DNA of 64,000 nt from Ahaetulla prasina (lineage: Eukaryota > Chordata > Lepidosauria > Squamata > Colubridae): assembly GCF_028640845.1 (NCBI RefSeq), contig NC_080539.1, forward strand, positions 176,540,736-176,604,735, given 5' to 3'. The position numbers and the translations under genes were made by a program. Numbering within the stretch: the stretch's first letter is position 1; every line of letters starts with the position of its first letter. Under the pieces are notes generated by a model. That model was not told the origin of the DNA. It made no database searches and saw nothing but the letters and a program-made list of their open reading frames with translations. This document shows, piece by piece, positions 33,470-44,527 of this stretch.

Positions 33470-34450
33470 TCTGAACTGCCATCCGAAAGACCGCTGGCAC
33501 TTAACAAAGCTAAAACAGACTCGGCCGACGAAGAACGGGATACGTGGGTGTGAGCCACACAGGCATGCCGTACATTTTTACCAAAGCGAAATCCCGTCAA
33601 GCCAGGAGGAAAACCAGAAGTTCCCCCGCTCCCTTTTCCACGTTTTGTCCACCCAGCGAAACCTGCTGCTACACTTGCAAAACAGTTTTGAGATACCCAA
33701 ACCGAAGCAGGAAGGCAGGGCTGCAAAACAAAGGTACTCTCCAGTTGCTATCAACTTGCAAGAATTGCTATACCATTTCCCGCCCGAAATAAAGAGCGGA
33801 GGCGTCTGCAAAAGGAAAGCCCGCCGCCTTCGCCGCCCCCGCCCCACCCCCAGCATACAGACGATCCAGAACTCGGGTGCGCTGGGCCCGATTCTGTCCC
33901 TGCAAGATAGAGGCACCGTTTCACGCAGTCACTACAACAGCAATTTCAGGCCCAGCAAAACTGCTTGGCCCCGACCCGAAAGGCTGGAAAGAAGGAAAAA
34001 AGCACCATATTTTTACCGGGGAGATCAATGAAGAGCCCGCAATCGTAGATCGCTCCTTTCACTCCTCCGCCTCGGAAAGCCTCCGCCGACGGCCAAACCT
34101 CCCCCTCCAGTGGCAACAATAAAATGCTGCTTCGCCCGGGCAAAAAGGCTCTGCGCACGCGCACTCCCGTCCTCCACGGAGCTGTTTCCTTTTTCCAATC
34201 TGCTCCTTCGGCGCTGAAATTGGATACGCGGAGAGCAGGCGGGAAAACCGCAGCCTCGGCCAATGGGGAGTCGGCTCCCTTGGTTTAGACGGGGTGGGTT
34301 GTTGTAAGCTCGGGTAGCCAACCTCGGGTCTGGCTTGGTGGAGATTTTGCTCTGGGCGGTTTCTGAGGGAAGCGGTCCTTGGCGCCACGAAAGGGAAAGA
34401 GTGACACACCCGCCCCCCCCCCCGTTAGCTGACGCGGGACAAAGAGAAGG
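33470..34450 (-). promoter_or_regulatory. CEP68: CEP68 CpG-rich promoter and 5' UTR exon region
   Basis: CpG-dense DNA, far richer than its surroundings. CCAAT boxes lie at 34219-34223 (- strand) and at 34194-34198 and 34260-34264 (+ strand). TGCGCACGCGCA at 34152-34163 resembles an NRF1 site. A possible untranslated first exon would end near 34019 at a CCCCG|GTAAAA donor on the - strand. Long open frames here (33432-34031 on +, 34025-34687 on -) are attributed to GC composition. Confidence 0.65.
34152..34163. promoter_or_regulatory. NRF1-like site
   Basis: TGCGCACGCGCA differs at one position from the palindromic TGCGCATGCGCA consensus and lies in the CEP68 CpG island. Confidence 0.5.
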
Positions 34451-34457
34451 AGGAGGC

Positions 34458-34605
34458 TGACTGGATGGCTCAGTGGCTAAGACTAAGATCAGAAAAGTCG
34501 GCAGATCGGAGGTTCGAATCCGTAGTACAGATCTCCTGCGTGAGCAGGGGGTTGGACTAGATGACCTCCAAGGTCCCTTCCACAACTGCTTTACTGTTAG
34601 GCGCG
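34458..34605 (+). mobile_element. tRNA-derived SINE with CR1-like 3' tail
   Basis: Box A TGGCTCAGTGG at 34466-34476 and box B GGTTCGAATCC at 34511-34521 form a near-intact tRNA promoter. The tail GGTTGGACTAGATGACCTCC and AAGGTCCCTTCCA matches the CR1 LINE 3' end (compare 38625-38700 on the other strand). It is not a tRNA gene: no acceptor-stem partner follows box B. Confidence 0.82.
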
Positions 34606-34796
34606 GCGAGAGGGAGGAGAGGCATGCTCCAAGCGTTATCCCTCCCCCTCCACTTTTTCGCCTTTGCATAGTGAAGGGAAAGGGCACAGAGACTGATCAG
34701 TGAAAACTTTGTGAAGCCCGAGACAGCTGGAACCGGGGGGGAGCCGGGAATGAATGACGGAACTGGCCGGGGGATGTTGAGTTAGCTCCAAAGCAC

Positions 34797-35895
34797 CCTT
34801 TTTTTTATTATTTAATTTTGTCACAACAGAATATACAATCATCAACATAAACAATAACCCATCATGAGAGAAAAAAAATTATATATAAATAAAAGCATGC
34901 AACAACTATGTTAATTTGATATAATGAAGGGAACAATAGGACAGGAACGGTAGGAACTTTGTGCTCTTATGCACGCCCCTTATAGTCCTCTTAGGAATGG
35001 GGTGAGGTCAATAGTAGACAGTTTTTGGTTGAAGATTTTGGGGTTTTGAGTAGAGACTATAGAGTCAGGTAGTGAGTTCCAAGCGTTAACAACTCTGTTA
35101 CAAAAGTCATATTTTCTGCAATCAAGTTTGAAGCGGTTGACATTAAGTTTGAATCTATTGTTTGCTCTTGTATTGTTGCGATTGAAGCTGAAGTAGTCTT
35201 TTACAGGAAGGATATTACAATAGATGATTTTGTGTGTTAAACACAGATCATGTCGGAGTCGGCAGAATTCTAAATTTTCTAATCCCACGATTTCAAGTCT
35301 GGTGGTATAAGGCATTTTGTTCTTTTCGGAGGAGCGAAGAACTCTTCTAGTAAAATATTTCTGGACACGTTCGATAGTATTAATGTCAGAGATGTGGTAT
35401 CGGTTCCAGACGGATGAGCTGTATTCAAGAATAGGTCTGGCAAATGTTTTGTATGCTCTGGTTAGTAGTGTAGAGTTTTTGGAAAAGAAGCTACGTAAAA
35501 TTAGGTTTACAACTCTTAGAGCTTTTTTTGCTATGTAATTGCAGTGGGCTTTGGCATTTAGGTCATTTGATATGAAAACTCCAAGGTCTTTGACAGGGAG
35601 GGGGTCATCAGTAAGGTAATGTCCATCAAGCTTGTACTTGATGTTAGGGTTCTTTTTACCAATATGTAAGACTGAGCATTTGCTGGTTGATATTTGAAGC
35701 TGCCAAGTTTTAGACCAATCGGAAACAAAGTCAAGGTCATCTTGAAGGGTAGAAGTATTGTTAGTGGTATTGAATAGTTTGACGTCGTCAGCGAAGAGAA
35801 CACAATAATTTGAGATAAGGTCACAGAGATCATTTATGTATAGTATGAAGAGCGTTGGTCCAAGAACACTACCTTGGGGAACGCCACCCTCTCCC
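34797..35895 (-). mobile_element. CR1-like LINE 3' half, second family
   Basis: On the - strand, broken frames encode the C-terminal reverse transcriptase region: LFADDVKLF-like sequence around 35770-35800, a KCSVLHIGKKNPN block, IERVQKYFTRRV near 35350, then TRLEIVGLENLEFCRLRHDL and NRVVNAWNSLPDSIV (34980-35315). The 3' UTR ends in a TTATT-rich tract at 34800-34815. Related copies: 7627-7808 and 54380-55165. It is frameshifted and 5'-truncated. Confidence 0.85.
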
Positions 35896-36138
35896 TATCC
35901 ATCGGCCCCTCCGGCTCGACAGCCAAGCATCCTCAAACTGGCGGATGGCCATCGGTCAGTAGGGGACTGTTCAGGTGTAGGATAAGAGAGAAGGAAGCAA
36001 GAAGGGGCAAAAGTTTAAAGCTTTGAGGTCCAAGTTACATAAAGGAACCCCCACACTCTGGTGTACCTGACCGACCCTTTAATGAAAGAGAATATATGTA
36101 GCTCAGGGTTGACATGAGGGGATCCTTGCTGCTCTCTG

Positions 36139-36620
36139 AGCTTGCTTGTCCCAAAGGTGCTTTTTTTTCAAGAGGCAACTGGACTTTCTGGTTTTTTTGA
36201 AGATGTTTCGCTTCTTATCCAAGAAGCTTCATTTTGGACAGAAAGGACTGGTTTGAAAGAGGGGTCAAAGAAGCCATCTATGTCAAAATTGAACAGCCCT
36301 CTCTTAACAGAGGGAGAGGGATACAACATCATCAATCTACAACACAGTCCTTTCAACAGTTCCAAGAAGGCACCACACCAATTTGCACAACTCAGGTGAC
36401 CCTGACAACACAGATAAACCTTCAAGTGACCTCAGTGACTCTCTAAAAGGATGCAAATGACCAGCTGTCTGCAAGGAATATAAATCCTCCCATTCTCCAC
36501 CATCCAGTCAGAGCTGAAGAAGCTTCTTGGATGAGAAGTGAAATGTCTTCAAAGAAAAACCAGAAAGTCCAGTTGCCTCTTGAAAAAGCACCTTTGAGGC
36601 AACCATGACCTGGACGACTG
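36139..36620. mobile_element. Penelope-like terminal repeats in inverted orientation
   Basis: The arm at about 36148-36232 (- strand sense) and the arm at about 36514-36600 (+ strand sense) are reverse complements: both contain GAAGCTTCTTGGAT, AAAAACCAGAAAGTCCAGTTGCC-type sequence and AAAGCACCTTTG. About 280 bp separates them. The + arm holds a hammerhead-like core at 36514-36544. This type of repeat is found at the ends of Penelope-like retroelements. Confidence 0.6.
36514..36544 (+). ncRNA. Hammerhead-ribozyme-like core
   Basis: Order of elements: CTGAAGA (36514-36520), one extra A, stem strand GCTTCT, loop TGGATG, stem strand AGAAGT, then GAAAT. It resembles the CUGANGA, stem II, GAAA arrangement of hammerhead ribozymes, with one inserted base and a final U where A is usual, so activity is doubtful. 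Confidence 0.35.
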
Positions 36621-36639
36621 ATAATCCCACAGCCTTTGA

Positions 36640-36790
36640 GCTTGCTTGTTTTCTTGCAGATGTTTCATTACCCAAACTAGGTAAAGTCATCAGTGCTCGT
36701 AAGGAGTAGGGTTTGCTGTCAGTTTATATTTTATCTAGTGGCTTTATATTCTAATGTTGGTGGGAGTGGTCTTCAGAGATTCTTTGAGAG
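36640..36790 (-). mobile_element. Penelope-like terminal-repeat remnant with hammerhead-like core
   Basis: Contains CTTGCAGATGTTTCATTACC and GTCATCAGTGCT, followed by GGGTTTGCTGTCAGTTTATA. On the - strand 36661-36693 reads CTGATGA, C, TTTACC, loop TAGTTTG, GGTAAT, GAAACA: a hammerhead-like core with a five-pair stem. The repeat is related to 18780-19110. Confidence 0.5.
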
Positions 36791-36799
36791 CACCAGAGA

Positions 36800-38620
36800 C
36801 CCCTCACGATTCTTTAATCCAGCGATCTTGGCTCTAACGGTGGGTACCAAAAGAATATGGCCTTTTGCGCAAGTCTCCCTATCTTTCCAATGGGCTTTCT
36901 AGGGAAAGATCTCTACTGCCCTTTTGTCATAATTTTTTAAATCCAAGTTGGCATGTTTCACATTTTGTTTGGAGGGCTTTTCAACTCATTAACTCATCTT
37001 GTGGAGTTTTTCTCCTGTACGGTTTTGTTTTAGTAAGTGCAATTCTTCTGTTGGTGGTCCTCGGGAGAGTATCAAGGAAATATTTAATAAACTTGTAAAA
37101 TATCAGAACACCATTATTGTGTATTATTTTTTGTTTATTGCTGAAAATTGTCTGGAAATAGCACTTTAGATTTTTGTTAGTCTCCCAGAAACTCATTTGG
37201 CTGCAGATTTCAATAGGTGCTGAAAACTACAGAAGGAAATAGGAAATTGGAAATTCTGCACAATAGTTGGGAAAGTACATTACTGCATTCATTTTCAAAC
37301 ATTCCCACTTTTTCTGAACAGTTAGTCATGTTTAGTGTAGTCAGCTGTTGTGAAACAAAATACACAATCTCTCCAAACCAGTTCATTTTAATTTTTTTAA
37401 ATTTAAACCTTATTTAACATAATATCTAGATGTGTTTATATAAAAAGTGTCTATTTTCACTGTATTTCTTCTTCTTCTTTTTTTTGCCTGCCAATGAACC
37501 AGTGTTTTTCTCTTAAGGGTAAAGATAGATCTACCGTAGATAGCACTAAAATATTATATTTTTAAAACTGAAGACTCAACCAGTTTGTTTCTCTGTTTCT
37601 GCATCCTAGGTGCAGCCAATACTTATATCTTTATCAAGTACAGCCCATATAATCCAAATATCTGGAGTTTTCTCTCATATCATTATAAATGTATTTTATT
37701 ATCCCTTCACACATAGCACTTGTGCAATTCGTGGATTTGCTGTATAATGATCTAAATGCTTCCATTGCCACTGAGTGGCAGCATCTGGTCCTTCAGCACA
37801 ATAAGAATCCCTGCAAACACTATTTGAAGCAAAATAATTGTCACTTAAGAGCAGATTATTTCCCATTGGTGGGAACTCCTAGTCACCCAATTCTTGTCTG
37901 TCTTCTGTGTATCTTTTAAGTCATTATGCTAATGCTGGCCTTCCAAAATCAGAGGGTAGCTTTGCTGTTCACTTTCCCAGAAACATGTTTCTCTTAAATT
38001 CACCATGGAAAAATGCAGGATGAAAGTAGGACAGGAACTGAGGTGGATGTTTAATATTGAATGTTGTACTGTCCATTTGATCTGCCAGAAAGAGTCCTGA
38101 TCAGTTTTTCTGATGTGTCAAGCATTAGTAGTTTAGATTCTGAAGTGGTTAAGAGATTCTGGGGAGTGAAAAATGGTGATTAAGCCAGGATTGTAAACAA
38201 CTGTTAAATTAGCAGCAGTATGCACTGATTGCTGATTATTGCTATTAATACTTGATTCTAAATTATAAGACTACACATTACCCTGTCAGATAGGGATTCC
38301 CAAACATGTCTCTCTTGTTTAATGTTAAGAGGGGTATTTAATATTTAATTTGTCAAGATCTTGCTTCAGTCTTTGCTAGCCATCCTGCCATTTTTTTCTC
38401 CATCCAGTTTCTAGACCACAATAAAATATTGGAAGAGGAAAATTGCTATAGAGCAGGATTAGGAAATGGATGCCAGTGTTCATGGACTCTCAGTTTGCAT
38501 ATTCTGTATTTGCCCTCAGGAAAGACAGTAGTAGAATTGTACTTTCTCTGTCCAGCCACAAGGCGGAACACATACTCCAAGTTATTCAGTAATAATAAAC
38601 TGGCTGTTTCCTCATCAGTG
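36800..38620. other. Intergenic DNA
   Basis: No gene, RNA or recognisable repeat. Short open frames have no domain. Confidence 0.6.
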
Positions 38621-38624
38621 ATTT

Positions 38625-38835
38625 AACAGAGTTGGAAAGGACCTTGAAGGTCTTCTAGTCCAACCCCCTACTCAGGCAGAAAACCCTATACTATTTCAGA
38701 CAAATAGTTGTCCAATCTCTTCTTAAAACTTCCACTGTTGGAGCACCCACAACTTCTGGAGTCATGTCATTCTACAGGTTAAGTGTTGTAAATATCAGGA
38801 AATTTCTCCTCAGTTCTAGGTTGGTTCTTTCCTTG
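38625..38835 (-). mobile_element. CR1 LINE 3' end
   Basis: The segment AGAGTTGGAAAGGACCTTGA, then TCTAGTCCAACCCCCTACTC, CTATTTCAGACAAATAG and TGTCCAATCTCTTCTTAAAA is the conserved CR1 3' end read on the reverse strand. Only noncoding terminal sequence and the extreme C-terminal coding part remain. Confidence 0.85.
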
Positions 38836-38850
38836 AATGATCGTTTATAG

Positions 38851-39101
38851 CAGGGGTGTCAAACTCAAGGCCCAGGGGCCAGATGTGGCCCATGGGGTAC
38901 TTAGATCTGGCCCAGAGGACCACCCTGAAAACAGCAAAGGATTGGCCTGCAGTTCCTCTGCAGTGAAAACAGAGCTTGGGAGCCCATTTTCTCGGCAGAG
39001 CACCCCTGACATGCGTGATGTTGAGCTGGCCATGGCCATCCTGGGCCCGAGGTCAAACACAACCCTGATGTGGCCCTCAATGAAATAGTTTGACACACCT
39101 A
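38851..39101. mobile_element. hAT miniature element with exact 8-bp target duplication
   Basis: Left end CAGGGGTGTCAAACT, right end AGTTTGACACACCTA; GTTTATAG flanks both sides (38843-38850 and 39102-39109). It is a sibling of the element at 6481-6742. Confidence 0.92.
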
Positions 39102-39109
39102 GTTTATAG

Positions 39110-40235
39110 AATCATCCTTTTATTGTGTGGCCCTAGAAAGCTTTGCTTCATACTGTTACATCAGCATAGCAGTGATTGGATTATACTGTGTTATAAATCA
39201 CTAGCAACTAAATAGCCCAAGTGCCTGTAACGCTGATATGAGGGGTCTTTTGTTTTTTGTTTTTTGTATTCAAGCTCTTTTTTTCTATAGCCACAATATA
39301 TAACCCTATTTATTTTTAGTTAATTTTAAGTTCTCCTGGGCTTTTCAGAACTTCCTCCCAGATAAGTAGGCCTAGCAATGCAGTGTTGAAAGTGCTAGAC
39401 ATTTATACATGGCATAGACTCCCATTTCCTCAAAAGTATTTGCCCATTTTGATACTGAAAGCTATTTTCTATCTCGTTTACAAGAAACATAGCTGAAGAA
39501 AGTATATTATTATATATCTTAAGGGGCTTTTTGAAGATTCTTTCCTGTTTATTACAATAGCAATAACAGAGATACTCTTATAAGTAATAACATTTTAACA
39601 CAACAATCAATAAATTGTGGTGTGCAATTACTAATAAAAACCCACTTAATATATTTTTATCTGCTATTGCAAGAAAGATTCCATTATCCGTCTTTTAATA
39701 AAAGGAAGCTCCCCTTCATATTTGGTTGTGTCTTCATTATTATGGTATATAACAGTATTTCCTGCAATGATGCTAGGAAAAATATATAAGTATATTTCCA
39801 GCTCTTGTTCCTTTTGTGCCTGCCAATATTGATAAAATCTCATATCCAAAAAGTTTTTGCTCAATGTCAGATGAATTCACACAGCCAGGTTCTGCAACAA
39901 CTGAGCTATATGAATATTAATCACAATTCAGTTGTATGAATATTGCAGAGATAGTGTAGAATACATGCAAAGACCTTCTTGTGATTACAGAACTCACTGC
40001 TGGCCAAATTTGTTTGGTGGACAGAGAAGGAACAAGAATTTCATTATATCCAGTCCTCCATATGCTGCATTTAGACCACCATTCCAGGGTAAGATTTAGC
40101 TGCATTTAATTCCTAGTTTCAATTAACAGATTATCACGTGGCTTGCAAGTGTCAGGAAATGTAACTTTTGGTATCATTAAGAACGCTCCTTGTTCTTACA
40201 GTCCCAAAGACAGATTACTGACTCTTCTGTTATTT
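39110..40235. other. Intergenic DNA
   Basis: Nothing recognised. Confidence 0.6.
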
Positions 40236-40239
40236 ATCA

Positions 40240-40765
40240 TATTTTTCAGAGTGTAAGACACACACACACACCCCGCAAAAAAGTGGGTGGAAATGTCTAT
40301 AGAGCGAATATTGCAGCTGGGGAAGGGGGGTTAGTGCGGCGCCGATCAGCTGTTCTAGGCGGCAATTGCCACCACTACCCATCAGCCGGCAATTGGCGGT
40401 GAACGGGTCATAGCAAGTGACAAACCGGCAGCACCGGTGAACAGGCCGTGGCAAGTTAGGCGGCAGTTATCCCCCCCACCTAGAACAGCTGATTGGTGGT
40501 ATTCTGGGAGGCAAATCCAATCACCAATCAGCTGCTTGGCAGCGAAAACTCCAGTGTTCCTCGGCAGCGGCAGCAGCCCAGCTCAGTTGACTGGTAGTCA
40601 GTGCAACAGGGCAGACCCTGATAAGCCACGTGCTGGGGCTGTGATAACATGCTGAAGCTGACCAGGCTGTTTGCTGTTTGCTGCAAGGATGCTAGCCAGA
40701 TGAATACCGGATGGATGCTGGAAGGCAGAGGCAGATTATAGTCCGAAAAATACGATACCTACATA
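40240..40765. mobile_element. TTTTTCGGACTATAAGAC-type miniature element
   Basis: Left end ATTTTTCAGAGTGTAAGACA and right end TTATAGTCCGAAAAATACG are inverted repeats. The interior is GC-rich for the region. It shares the terminus with the element split at 31122-32760. Confidence 0.75.
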
Positions 40766-41044
40766 TAGATGGCTTGACTATGGCAGCTATATTCCTTACA
40801 AGTCACCTTCTATAGAAAAGATAAATCTGAGGTTCTATAGTGATGAAAGCCTTGACATGAAGAGAATGTAACCTTTGCCCTTATAATGCTGACTCTGCCC
40901 CTTTTGAAATACCCCGTGAAGAGATGGGTTATTTGTATTGCGCCCCACAGTGGCTCTTAGCAACACCCAGAGAGGGCTAGATAAATATCTATTACTATAG
41001 CTCTGATTATGAAAATGTCAGAATATATATACTATCGGGTTCTA

Positions 41045-41345
41045 AGAATACAGGCAATCCTTGACTTGCAACCATTCATTTAGTGACTGTTTGAAGTTAC
41101 AACGGCACTGAAGTGACTTCTGACTGTTTTTCACACGACCACTGCAGCAACCCCATACTCATGTGATCGGAATTAGGGAGCTTGGAAACTGGCATGTATT
41201 TATGATGGTTGCAGTGCTCCGGGATCATATGATCACCTTTTGCGACCTTCTGACAAGAAAAGTTAATGGGGAATCTAGTTTCACTTAGTAACTGTGGCAA
41301 AAAAAAGATCATAAAATGGTGCAAAACTCACTTAATAACTGCTGA
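41045..41345. mobile_element. Miniature element, GTAGTCCTCGACTTA family
   Basis: Starts AGGCAATCCTTGACTTGCAA and continues in family order: GAAGTTACAACGGCACTGAA, GTGATCGGAATTAGG, GATCATATGATCACCTTTTG, CTTCTGACAAGAAAAGTTAA. The right end is truncated. Confidence 0.72.
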
Positions 41346-41390
41346 GCCTATCAATGGAAAGTTTGGGTTTAACTGTGATTCTAAAAGTAT

Positions 41391-41861
41391 GGGTCCTCAA
41401 ACTACGGCCCGCTGAAGCCATTAATCCGGCTCACACAGACCATGAGGCTATCCCGCCCACATCGCCCCACCCACCCTTCAGTCGAGCACAGGATTTACCT
41501 TCACGAGCCCTGCAGGCTGGAACTGAAAGATAAGGCCAACAATTTTTGCCTGCAGAATGCTGCTGGAGGTGGGGGAGGTGAAAAATGGGGTACACAAATG
41601 CCCCAGGAGGCAAAATAAGAGGCAAAAATGGCCCATTTTTGGCCAAAAAACCCAGGCCGTTTTTGCCTGTTTTTGGCCTGCAGAATGCTGCTTGAGGTGG
41701 GGGAGACGCCCCAGGAGGCAAAAAAATGGGCACATTCTGTTTTTGGCCTGCAGAATGTTGCTTGAGGTGGGGGAGGTGAAAAATGGGGTGTCAGTGTGTG
41801 CAAACAAAAGCAAATAAAACAAAATATGCAAACAAAGGCAAATAAAACGCCCCCAGGAGCA
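41391..41861. mobile_element. hAT-like element fragment with internal tandem repeats
   Basis: The left end GGTCCTCAAACTACGGCCCG is a hAT-type terminus. Inside, a unit starting GCCTGCAGAATG.TGCT and running GAGGTGGGGGAGG occurs three times at about 41549, 41678 and 41747. The right terminus is not seen; the next repeat begins at about 41862. Confidence 0.6.
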
Positions 41862-42690
41862 AAACATTTTTTTTTAAAAAAAACAAGTTTTATTAAATTT
41901 TTCTTTTACATACATATTTTATGAACAGAGTGTTGACCGGGTCACATCTTATACATCTTGTAACATAGTTATATATTGATTTTTATAGTCTATTCCAATC
42001 TTCCTTTTTGTTTTTTCCAAATACAATTTACATATTCCAGTTTCAGCCATAATATTCTTTTTCCCTACTTTTTTATCTTATCTTAATCTCTTCTTAATAC
42101 TTAATATTTAAACAATATCACCATCCGCCCTTCAGTTCCTAGTTTATTAGCATAACATCAATTATCTTATTTCTCCATTTATAAAATATATTTCTCAGAA
42201 TCCCCATCACACTTTTTGTCTATAAACAATGTGCTTCATCATATTCAATTCATACATTGAAACCCTTTAACTTAATTAACCTTCTTAGTATATAATAAGC
42301 AATATCACTATCCACCCTTAATTCCTGATTTCTTACAATAGCATCAATTATTTTATTTCATCATTTACAACATGCTTTTTCAAAATCCCCATCGTACTTT
42401 TTATCATTTCAGTTTTGTCTCTTGATCTCAGTTATTTTCATAATTGAACCAAATTGCCACTTCATATTTCATCTGCTGTTTTACAATAAAAAATATACAT
42501 CATTATATTCGCTTCTTACATTCACAATTAATAATATTAATACAGTTCCCTTAGATCTACTAATATATACCTTATTTCCCTTCCTCCTTTCCACTGTTCT
42601 TCCCTTTTAAACATTTTCTCTTGGTCTCTCCAAAATTCTACTTCTATTTGCTTAACTTTTTCTTTTACTTTTTATACATACATTTATATA
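41862..42690 (-). mobile_element. Possible LINE 3' UTR, AT-rich
   Basis: On the - strand it ends with AATTTAATAAAACTTG and a long A tract, as a LINE 3' end would. The body is AT-rich without a usable frame. Similar in style to 21790-22075. Family not determined. Confidence 0.4.
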
Positions 42691-43190
42691 TATGTAGGTC
42701 TTTGGTTGTTCGGGTTTTCTCCCGTGTAAAATTGGAAATGTCTTGGCAACGTTTCGACGAAGTCTCATTCGTCATCTTCAGGCTTCAGCTTCGTGCTTCT
42801 GGGAGCAATGTGTGATCGCAGCTGTTTCTTCCTTTTAACTGCTAGTGGGGGTTTGAACTGATTGGGTGGGAGCTTGGCTGTGCTCTGATTGGATGGGGGT
42901 GTGTCCTGTTTGGGTGGGGCTTGGTTGTGCTCAGTTTAGTCTGTGTTGCAGGGGGATTTGAGCTGGTGAGCTGCATAGCTGTTGTTTGGCTTTGTGGTCG
43001 TGCTACATCTTCATAGTGGGTGTCAGTCTGCTGCATGTATGGATTGGAGGGGTTTGAAATGGCTAATGTTGCAGCTGCGGTCTGGCTTCTGGTTCTTGGT
43101 CGTGCTTCATGATCAGTGTGGGTTTGGGTCTGCTTTCTGGGTGGATGTGCGGTGGTGAAAGCAGACCTAAAGCAAGGACTACCTGTAATA
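42690..43190 (-). mobile_element. Penelope-like terminal repeat with hammerhead-like core
   Basis: The + strand shows TTGGTTGTTCGGGTTTTCTC, then GTCTTGGCAACGTTTCGACG and TCTCATTCGTCATCTTCAGG, followed by a GTGGGTGGGG-rich body with repeated GATTGG(A/G)TGGG motifs. The last core is at 42750-42782 (- strand). This repeat type is common in squamate genomes; the Penelope assignment is inference. Confidence 0.6.
42750..42782 (-). ncRNA. Hammerhead-ribozyme-like core
   Basis: On the - strand: CTGAAGA, one extra T, stem GACGAA, loop TGAGAC, stem TTCGTC, then GAAACG. The six-pair stem is perfect and the GAAAC is intact. The inserted base between CUGANGA and the stem departs from the textbook hammerhead; flanking stems I and III were not found. 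Confidence 0.4.
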
Positions 43191-44392
43191 TTATTCGATG
43201 GAATGCATGTTCTTTTTCCAATAATGACAAATGTTCATTCAGTCTAAAGGGTTTTTATTTCAGATTCAGAAAAACTGTGAATAATTAACACAAGATTCAT
43301 TGAATTTCGAGTTACAAAATAATTAAATGTAATTCTCTGCACTGTTTTCCACCAAAACAGCTAGGAACGGTTGGGAATTCCCAAAAGTGGAAAAACAGTA
43401 TCAACTCTAGTCACATTTATTTTCATTTTTTTTATATACATATACACATTTGATCCTTGATTGTGAGGAGAGTGTTACAGAGCTGCATGATCAATGTTAG
43501 GAGCATGCAAAATGTTTCAAATCTGAACTACTTCCAGTCAAAATTCCCGTCTCAATAGTGAAATGAGATGTTTTTATTATTTTCAATACAAATTTTACAA
43601 TTTTTGGAAATTGGAAATAGAATATTTCCAAAACAACTGAACAATCTCATTTTGCATTTGAAACATTTTGAATCTTTCACATTTGAAGTTGGATGCTCCA
43701 AAGTCAAAATGATTTGAATTTGAAATATTCTGCATGCCCACAAACAAAATACATGTTGAGAAGATTACAGAGACAGAAAACAATACTTAGAAAATGGAGT
43801 GGTTAGCTGTTGCTGACATACATTATTCTACAACCCTGATAAAGCACTGTTCTACAATGCTTTATCTGATTTCAGATTTGATATCTAACATTTATATTCC
43901 TGTAAAATAGAACAGACAATGTGTTTTCTCAGGAATTCAGACCCAAGGCTAAACTAAGCATCTGACTAAGAATCTTGAGAAGAAATACATGAGATGAACA
44001 GCACTGTGAATAAAACACAGGTAAAGCAGCACTTTAGGTACAACACAATAAGGCAGGTGGTGTCATCATTGCTCATGTCTAAAATCATAAAGTGTAGATT
44101 TCCTTATCCTACACAGATTCCAGATTGTTCAGTCTCCACCTTTGTATTATGAAGCCATTCATTTTCATTACAGCAAAGCACGTCCACATTCTGCTTGACT
44201 TTGATTAGAAACGTCAGTACAGAAAGACACAAATGGCACTGTAGGGTAATATAATCTATCGCTAGTATTTGAATTGAAGAGTATTGTAAGAGACACAGTT
44301 TAAAGATACGTATTAATGAAAGCTAATCAGAAGAGCTCACTGTAAGTGTAAATACAGAACCATATTTCTCCTCATTAACAGACAGCTTAGTT
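43191..44392. other. Intergenic DNA
   Basis: Nothing recognised. It may be distal SLC1A4 3' flank. Confidence 0.55.
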
Positions 44393-44527
44393 CAGGGGTC
44401 TCCAACCTTGGTCCCTTTAAGACTTGTGGACTTCAAATCCCAGAGTTCCTCAGCCAGCTTTGCTGGCTGAGGAACTCTGGGAGTTGAAGTTCACAAGTCT
44501 TAAAGGGACCAAGGGTGGAGACCCCTG
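44393..44527. mobile_element. Foldback miniature element (hairpin)
   Basis: Almost the whole element is palindromic: CAGGGGTCTCCAACCTTGG pairs with its complement at the right end, and the inner arms contain AAGACTTGTGGACTTC and its complement around a short TTTGC loop. The internal core is shared with 47634-47763 and 58743-58882. Confidence 0.82.

Noticed and set aside
34466..34521. Possible tRNA gene (good A and B boxes)
   Set aside because: No acceptor stem closes after the B box, and the sequence continues into a CR1-like tail, so it is a SINE head.
33432..34687. Long open frames (199 and 220 residues) on both strands near 34 kb
   Set aside because: They lie in a CpG island where stop codons are rare, overlap each other antisense and show no known domain.
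41431..41867. Several open frames of about 100-130 residues on the - strand
   Set aside because: They come from the tandem-repeat interior of a hAT-like element and repeat the same short motif.
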